A DNA stretch of 64,000 nucleotides from an uncultured Flavobacteriales bacterium (GCA_946480085.1 CAMLHZ010000003.1:255108-319107), one strand, 5' to 3'. Shown: positions 44,528-56,300, counted from the first letter of the stretch. Program-made: numbers and translations. The notes: generated from the letters alone by a model not told the origin.

Positions 44528-45264
44528 ATAAATTAACCATCATCCTGAGTGTGTTAATGCTTTTCTCCGGAATTTCATTCGGACAGTATTCAACAACCCC
44601 GATCATGTTATCCATTCCAATGGATGCGGATACGATTGAAGAAGACGAACCGCTTTTGGTTTGGCAAACTACCTTGAGTAACCTGGAAAACGATCCGCGT
44701 TTGAATGTGCGTTTATCTGTTGTTCAGGTTGGAGAAGACCAAACACCTGCAGAAGCCATTTTGGAAAATGCACCGGTTTTTCAGCGTCAGAATTTATTGT
44801 CCAATTCCATCAACTATTCAGAGATTGATCACGAGTTGGTAGAAGGGACTTGGTACGCATGGCAGGTGATCTTACTTTACAACGGTGTTCAGGTGCAGCA
44901 AAGTGAGGTTTGGAAGTTTATTAAGGCAACTCCACCTGAATTTCAGCCTGAATTTTCTATGATTAGACGTAAAGCAGACAATTCCTATGTGAGTTTGGTG
45001 GATGATAAACTGTATTTATGTACAAAAGAATCAGGCAAGTTTAATACAACTGCCGTCTTAAGTGGAAACGGGATTCAGAAAACAGAAGTTGCCTTGGTTG
45101 AAGTGGACTCTAAGGCCGCACCACTTTCGGAATCTTCAGAGACTTTGGATACACGATATTATTTGTTTGATACAGACGATTTGGATTTGAGTAAGGGTAC
45201 TTACAGGCTTCAATGGAATGCTGCAGAGGGTGTTAGTTTCATTGTTTTTTTTGAAAAGAAGTGA
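44524..45264 (+). CDS. Secreted beta-rich protein of the RHS operon
   Basis: A 246-residue exported protein with signal peptide MNKLTIILSVLMLFSGISFG-Q. Residues 25-135 have the look of a fibronectin III-like domain (EPLLVWQTTLSNLENDPRLN, EGTWYAWQVILLYNGVQVQQ), and the C-terminal half is a second beta-rich part (TRYYLFDTDDLDLSKGTYRL). No known enzyme motif. Starts in the ATGA overlap with the barrel gene and ends in the GTGA overlap with the lipoprotein gene, so translation is coupled through this operon. Confidence 0.78.
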   Translation: MNKLTIILSVLMLFSGISFGQYSTTPIMLSIPMDADTIEEDEPLLVWQTTLSNLENDPRLNVRLSVVQVGEDQTPAEAILENAPVFQRQNLLSNSINYSEIDHELVEGTWYAWQVILLYNGVQVQQSEVWKFIKATPPEFQPEFSMIRRKADNSYVSLVDDKLYLCTKESGKFNTTAVLSGNGIQKTEVALVEVDSKAAPLSESSETLDTRYYLFDTDDLDLSKGTYRLQWNAAEGVSFIVFFEKK

Positions 45265-45839
45265 TCCGAGCTAGTATTTATTGCATCGCTTTATTAGTTG
45301 TCACGTCTTGTGCGTCAAGGCTTACATCTGCGCAGTATATTGAATATTACAATGCGGAAAGACAGCAGTTTGAGTTGTCTCAGGAAGAAGCTTCCTTAAC
45401 GGTTAAATTACGTATTCAACCCTTGGAGTATTTCGTTGCGAAGGCTGAATTGGAAGGCGGGGAAAACGCGGAGTTAAAGGAGTTTATCAAAAGTAGCCCT
45501 AAAGAATTAAGTTCGTTTGCACTGCAATTGAATTTCAATAGCGGGAATTTATTCAACCAGGATAAACTGATTGCATCTGATAAGATGAAGTTTTATGCTG
45601 TTGATTTTAAAAAATACATTAAAGCGATAGATGTGAAAGGAGATACCTTGTTGTGCTCCAACTATATCTATCAGACGGCAAGTACAATTGGAAATTCAGC
45701 CTATTTTGAATTTGATTTTCCTGCAAGTATTAATCAAATAGAGAAAGTTTTTTTCTTTTCTCCATACATACAAGATTCATTAATTGAAATGAATACCAAA
45801 CTTTTAAGAACCAAACATCCTGAATTAAAATTAAAATGA
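45261..45839 (+). CDS. Lipoprotein of the RHS operon (GTG start)
   Basis: A 192-residue protein starting at a GTG (45261) that overlaps the previous stop (GTGA). The signal MIRASIYCIALLVVTSC carries a lipobox Cys17. The mature part is charged, with no recognised family (YIEYYNAERQQFELSQEEAS, FALQLNFNSGNLFNQDKLIA). It overlaps the next gene by 4 bp (ATGA). Its likely place is the outer membrane facing the giant proteins, by analogy with lipoproteins of other secretion operons. Confidence 0.75.
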   Translation: MIRASIYCIALLVVTSCASRLTSAQYIEYYNAERQQFELSQEEASLTVKLRIQPLEYFVAKAELEGGENAELKEFIKSSPKELSSFALQLNFNSGNLFNQDKLIASDKMKFYAVDFKKYIKAIDVKGDTLLCSNYIYQTASTIGNSAYFEFDFPASINQIEKVFFFSPYIQDSLIEMNTKLLRTKHPELKLK

Positions 45840-48800
45840 AGAAAATAGTAAACATGGAACAGCAGTTAGCCGCAACTCAGCGGTTCATAGCCAGCACATT
45901 TTTGTGTTTGTTCATAGCCGGAATGTTATCACCAAGTATTGCAGTTGCTCGTGGCAGAATTTTTCAGCCGGAAGGATATGGATCTAACTCTGCAATTACT
46001 TCGGAAATGACGGACTCTTATATCGGAGATTCGGTTACTGAAGTCTCGAATTCGAATTTGGCAACTCTAAGTTGTGGTGGTCCAACACAGCCCGAAGTAC
46101 AAGGTTTTACGCCAATCGGTGTTTCTGAAATGGTGGATCCGTTTACCGGAGATTTCAGTTATAACATTCCGTTGATGGACGTAGAAGGATATCCTATTAA
46201 CATTGCTTATTCTAGCGGTGTTTCTATGGATCAGGAAGCTTCTTGGGTTGGTTTGGGATGGAACTTGAACATGGGTTCAGTGGTTCGCTCAATGCGCGGT
46301 TTACCTGATGATTTTGATGGTGACCAGATAGTTAAAGTAGAAAGTAGGGAAGCTGAGAAGAACATTAGTGTGGACCTGAAATGGACCCCAGAAATATGGG
46401 GTAATGAGGATCTAATTACAGGAATAGGTTCTTCTGTCGGTTTAACCATAGCACCAAGTTTTAATTTCAGTAATTATACCGGGCTTGATGCAAGTTTAAG
46501 TTTTGGACCTTCATTCAGCACCAAGAAAAAAAGTGGATTGAAGTTGAACACAGGAGTAACGTTTACAGGTAGTTCTGAGAATGGCGCCGGTTTTTCTCCA
46601 AATTTCAGTTTGGCTAAAATTTCATCGAAATCAAGCTCAATGTTCAATACCTTGGGTGGAAATATTGGTTGTAGTTATAATTCCAGAGCAGGTTTACAAG
46701 CAATTAGTTATGGTGCTAGTCTTTCGAAAGAATCGGTAAAAAGCAAAACCACCAGATCTGGGCCAAGTGGTTCAAGTTCCTATTCTCTTGGTTTGAATAC
46801 TTATATGCCTTCGTCCGAATCATCGTACTTAAATTCTGGTATTTCTGGAAATGTTTCATTCGGAGTATCGTTGTTCGGATTGGATGGCTCGCTTTCCGTT
46901 GGTTTGGGGTATAACGTCAATGAAATTAGCTCAAAACAAAGAATCAATCCGGCATATGGCTTTTTTAACCTTGAAAAAGGACAACTGCAGAGCAACGCAT
47001 TATTGGATTTCAACCGTGACAATGACGGTTCGTTCACCAAGTATACACCTAATCTTCCTTCTGCTGCGCTAACAAGTGATATTTTTAGAGTCGAAGCTCA
47101 GGGAGTTGGCGGAAGTTTTAAGGGATTCAGAAATGAAGTGGGTTACGTTTTTGATCCGAGTAGCTCTTCTTACGGTCAAAGTGGTAGTGTTGGTATTGAG
47201 TTGGGATCAGGGAATCTTCTGGATTTCGGGGTTGACTTAACAGGAACAACTACAGACTCTTATTCAGGAGCCTGGGCAGATTTTACGAATGTGGCGCGTC
47301 CTCAATTGTTGTTTGAGCCTAATTCAGGAATTTTAGAGCGTTATGCACTTCAGGAGGCCAATGAGAAATCAATAGAAATTGATAACTTGTTCACTAACCA
47401 GTTCGATCCGGTACAACCTGAATATTTGGATTTGGTGGGACCAAACATGATGCCCTCTGTTGCCGCTAGTTTAGTTTCTGATGGAACTCAATCTTTGTCA
47501 GAAAACTCGAGAGAGTCGCGTTTGAAACGAAACGATGTGATGACGTTCCTAACCATCCGGGAAATTAAAGATGGTTTGGGTATGAGTACTTACGATTCAA
47601 GAATTTATTCCGGAGCACAAGATCATCATATCGGTGAGATTACACATTTAGGAATGGATGGTCGACGTTATGTTTATGGTATTCCTGCTTACAATCAACT
47701 GCAAGAGGATGTTACGTTTTCTACAGGACTATCTTTAACAAACAATAGCCTCACTGCTATTACACCAACATCACCTTATAGTGGATTGGTTCAATTGGGA
47801 TCTTCATTTGAGAATCTGGCAAGCATGAACAACGACAGAGGTGTAGATCATATGTACACTTCAGAAACTACGCCCGGATATGCACATGCATTCTTACTTA
47901 CTTCTGTGGTGAGTGAAGACTACATTGATTCTGACGGAGAGAAAGGTCCAAGTGAAAATGATTTTGGAACCTATGTTAAGTTCGATTATGACAAGGTGAA
48001 TAAGTTGAAATGGCGTACTCCGATTGCCGAGAATTCTGCATTTTTCAATGAAGGTTTAAGAACTGACTTTACAGATGACAAGGCGAGTTTCGTTTACGGT
48101 GAAAAAGATGTTTGGTATGTTAAAGCAGTAGAGACAAAAAATTACATCGCCATTTTTACACTTGAGGATAGAGCTGACGGAGCGTCGGCAAAAGGTCGTC
48201 AGGGTGGTTTGAATCCTGGTGAGGGAAGTACAAAATGTCTTAAAAAGATCTCCTTGTATGCTAAGCCAGCGGACTACGACGATGTTTCGGATTTGGCTAA
48301 CCTGACACCTATTCAGGAAGTTCATTTTAAATACGATTACTCACTTTGTCGCCATTATGCAGGTAATATGAACGATGGTGGAAAACTGACATTGAAAGAG
48401 ATTTACTTTACTTATCAGGGGTCACACAAAATGAAACGTAGTTCATACAAGTTTGATTATACAAACAACTATGATTACAATATGAAATCGGTTGACCGTT
48501 GGGGGAATTATAAGCCAACTGCTTCAGGTACGACAACTGTTCCTGAATCTGCAGATCCGCTTACCAACGGTGAATACCCTTATGCTGAACAGAACCCAAC
48601 ATTGGCAAATCAGTATGCCGCTGCCTGGGCGTTGACAGATATTCATTTACCTAGTGGAGGTAAGATTCACGTGGATTATGAGAGTGATGATTATGCATAC
48701 GTTCAGCATATGAAAGCCTCGCAAATGTTCCCAATTGTTGCCTTAGGGGAACTGGGATCAGACATGCCGAGTCCCGGTGTTGGAGCTGGTAAAGCGCTGG

Positions 48801-51610
48801 TTTTTGAGCCGGACCCTCCAGCTACGCCTGAGCGAAATAAAGCAATTTTCTTCAAATTAAAGAATGCTACAGACGATGTGAACGATTACGCTAAACCGAA
48901 CCAAACACTTTATTTCCGTTGTCTTGTAAATACAAGTACAGGTACCAATGATGGGTACGAGTTTGTCTCTGGTTATGGAAAAATTGAAACAATTACGAAA
49001 GTCGCTTACGGAGGAGAACAGTACGGTAAAATAGTATTCTACGGAGAAACGCTTAAAGACAGTGGGCCAGCAGAGTACAGCCCAATTGTGAAATCTGCAA
49101 TTATGTTCGGACGAATGAATTTATCAAGAACTATTTCTGATAATCCAAACGTTCCTGTTCAAACACCTGCAACGTTTAGCGAAGATGCTATCCTTGATTT
49201 TGGACAAGAGATTGCGAATTCAATTTCTTCTTTAGGAGAGTTGTTCAAAGGTCCTAATAAGTACATTTATGATAATGGCAAATGCCGTAGAATGGTGTTG
49301 AATAAGTCTTTCATTCGCTTAATTGAACCTTCTGGAAAGAAATTAGGAGGCGGAAGCAGAGTTGCACAGATTAAGATCTTTGATAACTGGGATCAGATTA
49401 GTGGAGACGATGATCCAAATGCAGACTACAGCTATAGCTACGGTCAAAAGTTTACATATGATTTGGAGGATGGAACTTCTTCAGGTGTTGCGAGTTATGA
49501 ACCTATGGCAGGTGGTGATGAGAATACATGGCACCAACCGTATTTCTACGAGAACAAATTCAGATTTGCTCCAGATGATAAATTGTTTATCGAAAGTCCG
49601 ATTATGGAAAGTCAATTCCCGAGTCCTTCAGTAGGATACAGTCGGGTAACAATTACTGACCTGAAACCTCAGGGTGTTAATATCGATAGAACCGCAACTG
49701 GTAAGGTTGTAAAAGAGTTCTATACGGCGAAAGATTTCCCAACTATTGTAAGAAACTCTGATGTGGATTTGAAAGTTGCCAATAGCTTTTTACCGGTAGG
49801 TCCTCAATACAATTACCTGACTGCTAGTCAAGGATTCTCAATCGTGTTGAACGACATGCATGGTAAACCAAAATCAGAAAAAGTATATGCTGAAGGAGTT
49901 GAAAGTCCAAACAGCAGAGTGGATTATGATTACCAGAAAACACCAATTACATATCTAGGAATTCCGTGTTTTGAGCTAGATAACAGTGTGAAGGTGATTA
50001 CCAATACGGGAACGCAAACCACTGCATTACTTGGCGTAAAATCTGAAGCTGTTGCAGATTTCAGACAAAATGAGACGCATTCTGAAACGGGTTCTGCGGA
50101 TATCAACTTTAATTCTGTGGCGCTTCCACCGTTGTTTTTAGGGTTACCAACAGTATGGCCTTCTCATAGCACTTCTGATAGTAGGTTTAGAAGTGCCACA
50201 CTAACTAAAGTGATCAACAAATTTGGGGTTCAACACAAAACAACTGCCAATCAGGATGGATCAATTGTTGAAACCAATAACCTGGCTTATGATGCTGAAA
50301 CGGGTAACGTGCTGGTTACACAAACGACTACCAATTTCGATGATAAAGTTTACTCAATGAGCTATCCCGCGTATTGGAAACACGACCAAATGGGACATGC
50401 TTACAAGAACATTGGTTATACACTTTCTGGTGTTACTGCTGACAATGCAGGATTTATCGCTATGTCGTCTGCAAATAATTACTTTGTAGAAGGTGATGAA
50501 GTGAGCGTTCATAAGAATGGGTGGGCTCTTCCGAAGAAAGCTTGGGTTACCCTGGTTAATGGTAGCGGTATTCGTATCCAACAGGAGGATGGTCTTGCAA
50601 TTCCAGGATCAGGATTACGCATTAAAGTCATTCGAAGTGGACGCCGTAACAAGCAAAGCACAAGTATGGCTTCGGTTACCGCATTAACAAATCCTATTTC
50701 TGGGTTAACTAGTGGAACTTTTGATAAGGTTTTGAATGCTGCAGCTGTTGAATATAAACAGGATTGGAACACCTACTGTAATTGTTTTGATGGTCGCTCT
50801 CAAGGAGAGACATGGTCGCCTGATTTTGTGAATCCTTATGTAAGAGGTACAAAAGGTACTTGGAGACCTGTAAAGTCATACACTTACCTTACAACAAGAA
50901 CGCAAACTACTTCAAACAACAACACGAATATTAGAAAAGATGGTGTGTTTGAAAGTTTTGCACCGTATTACAAGTATTCGAATGGACAATGGGGTGTTTT
51001 CCCTGCAAACTGGACCTTCATAACGGAGGTAACAAAGTTCAACCCGAATGGAACAACACTTGAAACAAGAGACGCCCTTGGTCGCTACTCTGCAAGTTTG
51101 TTCAGCTACCGAAATACTTTAGTTACGGCTATTGCCATAAATTCTTCAAAACGCCAACTTGTTGAAGGTAGTTTTGAGGATTTAGGAAGTATGAACTGTA
51201 TGGATCAGTCCATCTTTTCTGAAGCTCCGGAAACCAATATTTCTGAAAATTATTCACATACCGGAATGAAGAGTTTACATGTACTTTCAAACAATGGCTT
51301 GACCTTCGGTACCACAGCCGATCCTTGTACTCCAGAACCGCAATGCGCACTTACTTTAAACGGAATCAGCGCCAATAGTTATTCTGTTTTGGGTGGGGTA
51401 AGTACTAACTACAGTATTGTTCAGAATCTCATCTCAGGGACTGGTTCTGCTACTATATCGGGTAACACACTAACAATAAATCACCCGAATACCGCATACC
51501 TTGAGATAGTTGTATGGATTACCAACTTGACAAACAAATGTGAGTTGAAGGTGAAGTTCTACACAACTGGTGTAAATAATAGTCAATTCGTATACGAAAT
51601 CCTGAACTAA
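45836..51610 (+). CDS. Giant RHS-associated secreted protein (1,924 residues)
   Basis: A very large exported protein. Residues 1-40 hold a late signal peptide (RFIASTFLCLFIAGMLSPSI). Residues about 80-160 carry the block common to Bacteroidota RHS/SpvB-like shell proteins: FTPIGVSEMVDPFTGDFSYN, IPLMDVEGYPINIAYSSGVS and WVGLGWNLNMGSVVRSMRG. A long repetitive Ser/Gly-rich beta region (160-400), a shell-like middle rich in Tyr/Asp/Gly and a C-terminal region with cysteine-bearing beta domains follow. It lacks the canonical YD core repeats, which are instead in the last gene of the operon. No T9SS sorting domain is visible at its C-terminus. Confidence 0.82.
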   Translation: MKKIVNMEQQLAATQRFIASTFLCLFIAGMLSPSIAVARGRIFQPEGYGSNSAITSEMTDSYIGDSVTEVSNSNLATLSCGGPTQPEVQGFTPIGVSEMVDPFTGDFSYNIPLMDVEGYPINIAYSSGVSMDQEASWVGLGWNLNMGSVVRSMRGLPDDFDGDQIVKVESREAEKNISVDLKWTPEIWGNEDLITGIGSSVGLTIAPSFNFSNYTGLDASLSFGPSFSTKKKSGLKLNTGVTFTGSSENGAGFSPNFSLAKISSKSSSMFNTLGGNIGCSYNSRAGLQAISYGASLSKESVKSKTTRSGPSGSSSYSLGLNTYMPSSESSYLNSGISGNVSFGVSLFGLDGSLSVGLGYNVNEISSKQRINPAYGFFNLEKGQLQSNALLDFNRDNDGSFTKYTPNLPSAALTSDIFRVEAQGVGGSFKGFRNEVGYVFDPSSSSYGQSGSVGIELGSGNLLDFGVDLTGTTTDSYSGAWADFTNVARPQLLFEPNSGILERYALQEANEKSIEIDNLFTNQFDPVQPEYLDLVGPNMMPSVAASLVSDGTQSLSENSRESRLKRNDVMTFLTIREIKDGLGMSTYDSRIYSGAQDHHIGEITHLGMDGRRYVYGIPAYNQLQEDVTFSTGLSLTNNSLTAITPTSPYSGLVQLGSSFENLASMNNDRGVDHMYTSETTPGYAHAFLLTSVVSEDYIDSDGEKGPSENDFGTYVKFDYDKVNKLKWRTPIAENSAFFNEGLRTDFTDDKASFVYGEKDVWYVKAVETKNYIAIFTLEDRADGASAKGRQGGLNPGEGSTKCLKKISLYAKPADYDDVSDLANLTPIQEVHFKYDYSLCRHYAGNMNDGGKLTLKEIYFTYQGSHKMKRSSYKFDYTNNYDYNMKSVDRWGNYKPTASGTTTVPESADPLTNGEYPYAEQNPTLANQYAAAWALTDIHLPSGGKIHVDYESDDYAYVQHMKASQMFPIVALGELGSDMPSPGVGAGKALVFEPDPPATPERNKAIFFKLKNATDDVNDYAKPNQTLYFRCLVNTSTGTNDGYEFVSGYGKIETITKVAYGGEQYGKIVFYGETLKDSGPAEYSPIVKSAIMFGRMNLSRTISDNPNVPVQTPATFSEDAILDFGQEIANSISSLGELFKGPNKYIYDNGKCRRMVLNKSFIRLIEPSGKKLGGGSRVAQIKIFDNWDQISGDDDPNADYSYSYGQKFTYDLEDGTSSGVASYEPMAGGDENTWHQPYFYENKFRFAPDDKLFIESPIMESQFPSPSVGYSRVTITDLKPQGVNIDRTATGKVVKEFYTAKDFPTIVRNSDVDLKVANSFLPVGPQYNYLTASQGFSIVLNDMHGKPKSEKVYAEGVESPNSRVDYDYQKTPITYLGIPCFELDNSVKVITNTGTQTTALLGVKSEAVADFRQNETHSETGSADINFNSVALPPLFLGLPTVWPSHSTSDSRFRSATLTKVINKFGVQHKTTANQDGSIVETNNLAYDAETGNVLVTQTTTNFDDKVYSMSYPAYWKHDQMGHAYKNIGYTLSGVTADNAGFIAMSSANNYFVEGDEVSVHKNGWALPKKAWVTLVNGSGIRIQQEDGLAIPGSGLRIKVIRSGRRNKQSTSMASVTALTNPISGLTSGTFDKVLNAAAVEYKQDWNTYCNCFDGRSQGETWSPDFVNPYVRGTKGTWRPVKSYTYLTTRTQTTSNNNTNIRKDGVFESFAPYYKYSNGQWGVFPANWTFITEVTKFNPNGTTLETRDALGRYSASLFSYRNTLVTAIAINSSKRQLVEGSFEDLGSMNCMDQSIFSEAPETNISENYSHTGMKSLHVLSNNGLTFGTTADPCTPEPQCALTLNGISANSYSVLGGVSTNYSIVQNLISGTGSATISGNTLTINHPNTAYLEIVVWITNLTNKCELKVKFYTTGVNNSQFVYEILN

Positions 51611-51622
51611 ATCAAAGAAATT

Positions 51623-52585
51623 ATGAAAAAGTTTTTAGTCGCGCTAGCGCTCTTACCATATTATCTGTTTTCGCAGGAAATTTACAATACAAGTTGTGAT
51701 GGGGCTTGGTTCTTGTCATCAGCAACACCTCAAGAGACCTTTGAGTATGACATGACTGGTGTAGGAAGTCAAACGAATACGGAACTGTTTTTCTATTTTC
51801 GATCTAATACAACCGGAACCGGTCTAAAGATTGCAGATGCTTCAGCGAAGTTGAACACAACGAATCTGGGTGTTACTTACGAAATTTATGGTGGATACGA
51901 CAGTCAGGAAGAGATTTGTTCCGGATTAGCAAATCTAACCGCACCCTTAATTTCTAGTGGTTCAGGATCAGGAAACTTTGGTATCACAACGAATCTTCAA
52001 ACTGATAAATTCTATGTTATTCGGTTGGTTGTTGCAGGAAGAAAAGGGAAAGTCATCTTTGATCTTGTACACACCTTGTTGAGTAATCTGTGGAAGGAAG
52101 TCCAGTGCCAGGATTGTATCTCAGGATTTAAGCCACCTTTCGGGACTTACATTATTTCTGCCTGGGTAAAAGATGCGTCTGCAGGTGCAACCGCTATCAA
52201 TTATGATAAGCCTTACATTGTTTTTAGCGATGGTGTTGTCGCTGCGGTAAATTGTCCTGCTACTGGGGATATTATCGAAGGTTGGCAACGCATTGAAAAG
52301 GAAGTAGTAGTATCTCTAGCAAGTAATAATGTTTCTATAGACTTGAAATGTGGCTCTGGAGGTGATTGTTATTTTGATGATGTACGCATGTTTCCAAAAG
52401 ATGGATCAATGATTACCTATGTTTATGATCCAACAACGTTCAGACTTATCGCAGAATTGGATGAACGTAACTACGCCAAAATCTATGAGTACGATGAAGA
52501 AGGTAAACTCATTAGAATTAAGAAGGAGACGGAAAGAGGAATCATGACGATTCAGGAAACACGTGAAAATAACGCTGGAAATTAG
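51623..52585 (+). CDS. Secreted protein ending in YD-type repeats
   Basis: A 320-residue exported protein (signal MKKFLVALALLPYYLFSQ). Two beta-sandwich-like parts occupy residues 20-265: YNTSCDGAWFLSSATPQETF, then a CBM-like IISAWVKDASAGATAINYDK to GDCYFDDVRMFPKDG. The last 55 residues are a YD-repeat pair (ITYVYDPTTFRLIAELDERN, YAKIYEYDEEGKLIRIKKET). This is the way the middle of an RHS shell is usually built, so the gene looks like a detached part of the RHS machine. It starts 12 bp after the giant gene. Confidence 0.78.
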   Translation: MKKFLVALALLPYYLFSQEIYNTSCDGAWFLSSATPQETFEYDMTGVGSQTNTELFFYFRSNTTGTGLKIADASAKLNTTNLGVTYEIYGGYDSQEEICSGLANLTAPLISSGSGSGNFGITTNLQTDKFYVIRLVVAGRKGKVIFDLVHTLLSNLWKEVQCQDCISGFKPPFGTYIISAWVKDASAGATAINYDKPYIVFSDGVVAAVNCPATGDIIEGWQRIEKEVVVSLASNNVSIDLKCGSGGDCYFDDVRMFPKDGSMITYVYDPTTFRLIAELDERNYAKIYEYDEEGKLIRIKKETERGIMTIQETRENNAGN

Positions 52586-52587
52586 TT

Positions 52588-53337
52588 ATGAAGGGGAACA
52601 TTATTCTTATGGGATTCATCGTTTTCTGCAATCCGAGTTTTGCACAAACGTTCAAGAAGGTTGACTTTTCTACATTCCTAAAACAATATTCAGGAATTCT
52701 TGATAAGCAAAGAACCTCTAATTTCTCTGTGAACATTGAATCGAATTTGTACAAGGATATTCAATCAAATGAACTGATCCAGCATAATGTTGGATATATT
52801 CTACAAGGTTCAGAGTTAAACCAATTGTCCAAGATGTCAACCGGTATTCAGTTGCAAAACAAGGAATTTAGTGCGGCAATTGATAGTACCAGACAAACGG
52901 TTGTTGTCACTAAACCTTCTGATTTGTTGAAAGGAAGAAGTAACATGGAATATTTGCTTGGTCTGGATAGCACCAAAAATGAGTTTTTTGTCTCCTCAGA
53001 CAAGAATTACTTGTATTTCAGGGTGATTGAGACGACTCAGGTTTCATCGAACAATCAGTTAACAATGAGGTTCAATAAAACTGGGAATGACTTAACACAG
53101 ATCAATATTCTATATTGGCCCAGTAACTATTATATGGATAATCTGAATGATGAAATATTAGAGCAGCCAAAGCTAGTGGTTACTTTTTCCAATTATCAGA
53201 ATAAACCTAAAGCCAATCAAGAGATTGAAGCGTGGATTGATTCCTGGTTTGATACCAAATCAGCCCAATTTTCGCTTAGATCAGAACGATCAACTTATAT
53301 ATTAAAAGATTTACGAATAACTACACCATCAAAATGA
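52588..53337 (+). CDS. Secreted protein between the RHS genes
   Basis: A 249-residue exported protein (signal MKGNIILMGFIVFCNPSFAQ). No family recognised. The residue pattern of long amphipathic strands and a two-strand start (FSVNIESNLYKDIQSNELIQ, LSKMSTGIQLQNKEFSAAID) vaguely recalls LolA-like or DUF2092-like lipid-binding folds, but I do not assert it. It starts 2 bp after the preceding gene and its stop overlaps the start of the giant YD protein by 4 bp (ATGA), so it is stoichiometrically tied to it. A chaperone or export partner is one guess. Confidence 0.72.
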   Translation: MKGNIILMGFIVFCNPSFAQTFKKVDFSTFLKQYSGILDKQRTSNFSVNIESNLYKDIQSNELIQHNVGYILQGSELNQLSKMSTGIQLQNKEFSAAIDSTRQTVVVTKPSDLLKGRSNMEYLLGLDSTKNEFFVSSDKNYLYFRVIETTQVSSNNQLTMRFNKTGNDLTQINILYWPSNYYMDNLNDEILEQPKLVVTFSNYQNKPKANQEIEAWIDSWFDTKSAQFSLRSERSTYILKDLRITTPSK

Positions 53338-56300
53338 GAGCATTTATTTTACTAATTGCGGTAGTTTGCATACCGTTTTTCGGAATGTCGACATTAGTTC
53401 AGGGAACGCACGGGACCATTTACACCCCAAGCGGTGGAGCTGTGACCCCGAGTAGCATGATCATCAGCTCATCGGTTGCCAATGACGCACCTTTATCCTT
53501 TCAGGACATCACTAAAAAAGGAGTCATCACTTTTGGAGTGGATCATCATTATCCAAGAGTTGCAGCAAGCGGAACAACGAAGATAACACTGCAAGTGAGC
53601 TATCATGCCACTTATGGGGGATCATTGGTTACGCTTCCTAACTTCGATATGGACATCACTTATGATCCTACGGGTGCAATAGATTATGAGGATAAGGCGA
53701 TTAAGGAGCTCGATGGTGTTGTAGACTATACAGTAACGGTTGTTGCAGTGCTTGTAAATGGAGCTCCGGCAACTTTACCGGCCAACCTGTACATCAATGC
53801 TGATTTATTCATAAATCGTATCTACGCTTTTAACACCTCAACTCCAATAGCTTTGACTGCTTTCAGTGAAGATCAATTGTTGGATACGGATTGTGATGGT
53901 ATAAAAGACCAATTGCTTGTTGAGTGGACAAAAATTAAGCCTGCTGAAGAGTATGAGTTAGAATGGACTTTCGTAAATGACTATACCGAATGGAATGGTC
54001 TTTATAAGAATTCTTCAGATGTTAATTTCGATTTTAAGAACAATTCAACACGTATTGTTACTACAGAAGATCATTTCAAGATCTCGTTGATCTATGATCA
54101 CGGATATATTGTTTATCGATTAAGAGCAGTTGGACGTTCAAGTGTGAATAATGAGAAACGACTTTTCGGAGTTTGGACCACTCAGGATAAAGGAACAATT
54201 ACCAATTCAAACAGCAGTTTGAACGCTAACGATTATTATTTTAACCAAGAACCTTGGGAAGGTGGAAAAAACTGGCAATACACTGCATCGTTTGCTGAAG
54301 AAGGGAAGCGTAAGGAAGTTGTTGCTTTCTTCGATGGGACACTTCGTAATCGCCAAATGGTAACTATTACCAATACAAACAATAAAGCCATTGTTGGAGA
54401 GACTATTTATGATCACATTGGAAGACCAGCTGTACAGGTATTGCCCGTTCCAGCTGTAGTTACAAGTGAGAATTGTAGTTCGGGAACAACTTCATTGAAG
54501 TACTATAACAACTTTAATGTTGATGCTAACGGCGCTCCTTATGACAGAGGTGATTTTGATGTTACACCCTCAGAGTCATGTTCCATTCTAACAGCGCCAA
54601 TGGGGAACTCTTCAGGAGCTGCGAGATATTATTCACCAGCCAATACTAATCAGGCAAACGAAAACGCCTATATCCCGAATTCCTTTGGTTTTCCGTTTTC
54701 ACGTGTGGAATACACTCCGGATAATACAGGTAGGGTAAGAAGAGAAGGTGGGGTTGGACAGGACTTTCAGTTGAGTACAACTTCGTCACCTAGTCATGAA
54801 ACGAAGACCTATTACGGACACCCTGAACAATTAGAGTTGGATCGATTGTTCGGAATGGAAGTTGGGTACGCAAGCCATTATCAAAAGAGCATGGTTATTG
54901 ATCCAAATGGTCAGGTAGTTATTAGTTACATGGACCAAGAAGGAAGAGTGATTGCTACTTCTTTGGCTGGTGAAGGGCCGACTAATTTGCTCGCATTGGA
55001 TAACGAAGCTTACAGTGCTACTCAGCTGAATGCAGAAATGATCACCGCAAGTCCTACCGGCGGTTCTACGAGTAACGTACTATCTGAAGATGGAAGAAGT
55101 TTGAGATTCAGCTCAACAATACTCGTAAGTACACCTGGTACTATGCAGTTCGATTACACATTGGATCTTCAGCAATATGTAGACGAGTGTGTTGGAAACT
55201 TTTGTTTTAACTGTGCCTACGACCTTAGTTTTGAAATAAAAGATGAATGTGGGGTTTCTTACGTTCCTGCCGGATATGATAACAAGGTACTGGGGTCATT
55301 TACGCCTGGTGAAGGAGGAGCGTTAATCTTTGATTATACCTGTTCTGATAGCGGTCCTCAGGATGCAGTATTGACTTTCACAACACCAACTCTTCCAATC
55401 GGTAGCTATACTGTTACAAAGATCCTTACGATCAATGAAGAGGCACTTGCTCAGGCAGAGGAAATTTTCCTCGACCCTGAAAAGAACTCTTGTATTAAAA
55501 CATTGCAGGATTTTGTAACTGAGTACGAAGCTGTAGCAGACTATTCTGGTTGTGATCCGGACGGTTCATGTACTGAATGTATTGCGAATTTGGGTTCATT
55601 GAATGACTTTTTAGCGAACACTTTAGGAACCGAAGATGATTACAACGATTTGGTTGACAAATGTAATGAAGCTTGTGAACCTTTAACATTGTGTGATGTT
55701 CGTAGAGATTTGATGTTGAATGATGTTCGCCCGAATGGACAATACGGTGAATACCGTATGCCAGATAACTCTATTCATCCGGAGAACTTTGCTTTGTCCG
55801 TTTACAATACGAACAACCACTTGCCAAAATCTTATTCATCAACTCCTCCAACCTTACCGGATTGGCAAACACCAAGATATGAGTTGGGAGGATCTGCACA
55901 ACTACATTATTATACAGATAATTTAACTACTATCGCCAAGGTTGAAGTACAGGTTACTGCATTTAACTCCATGGGAGCTCCAACAGCTTGTATTCCTGCT
56001 GTTAACTCTCCTACAACAAATGTTATTCAAGGAACAGATGGCGTATGGTACACTGAACCACAATATTTGACGAACGTAATCGATTTCATTAATGCGTTCA
56101 AACCTTCATGGGCATACTCATTACTTTATTATCACCCGGAGTACAATATGCTTCGTACTTGTTATGAGTTTACAAAACAAGTACCGTCAACTACTTACAA
56201 TAGCTCCGAGGAATTTGATCAGTTAATGCAAACAACGGATACTTGGGCTGTTGCGGTGACAAATGGTTTTGTTTCCAATTTAGGAGTGCTGGATAATTTT

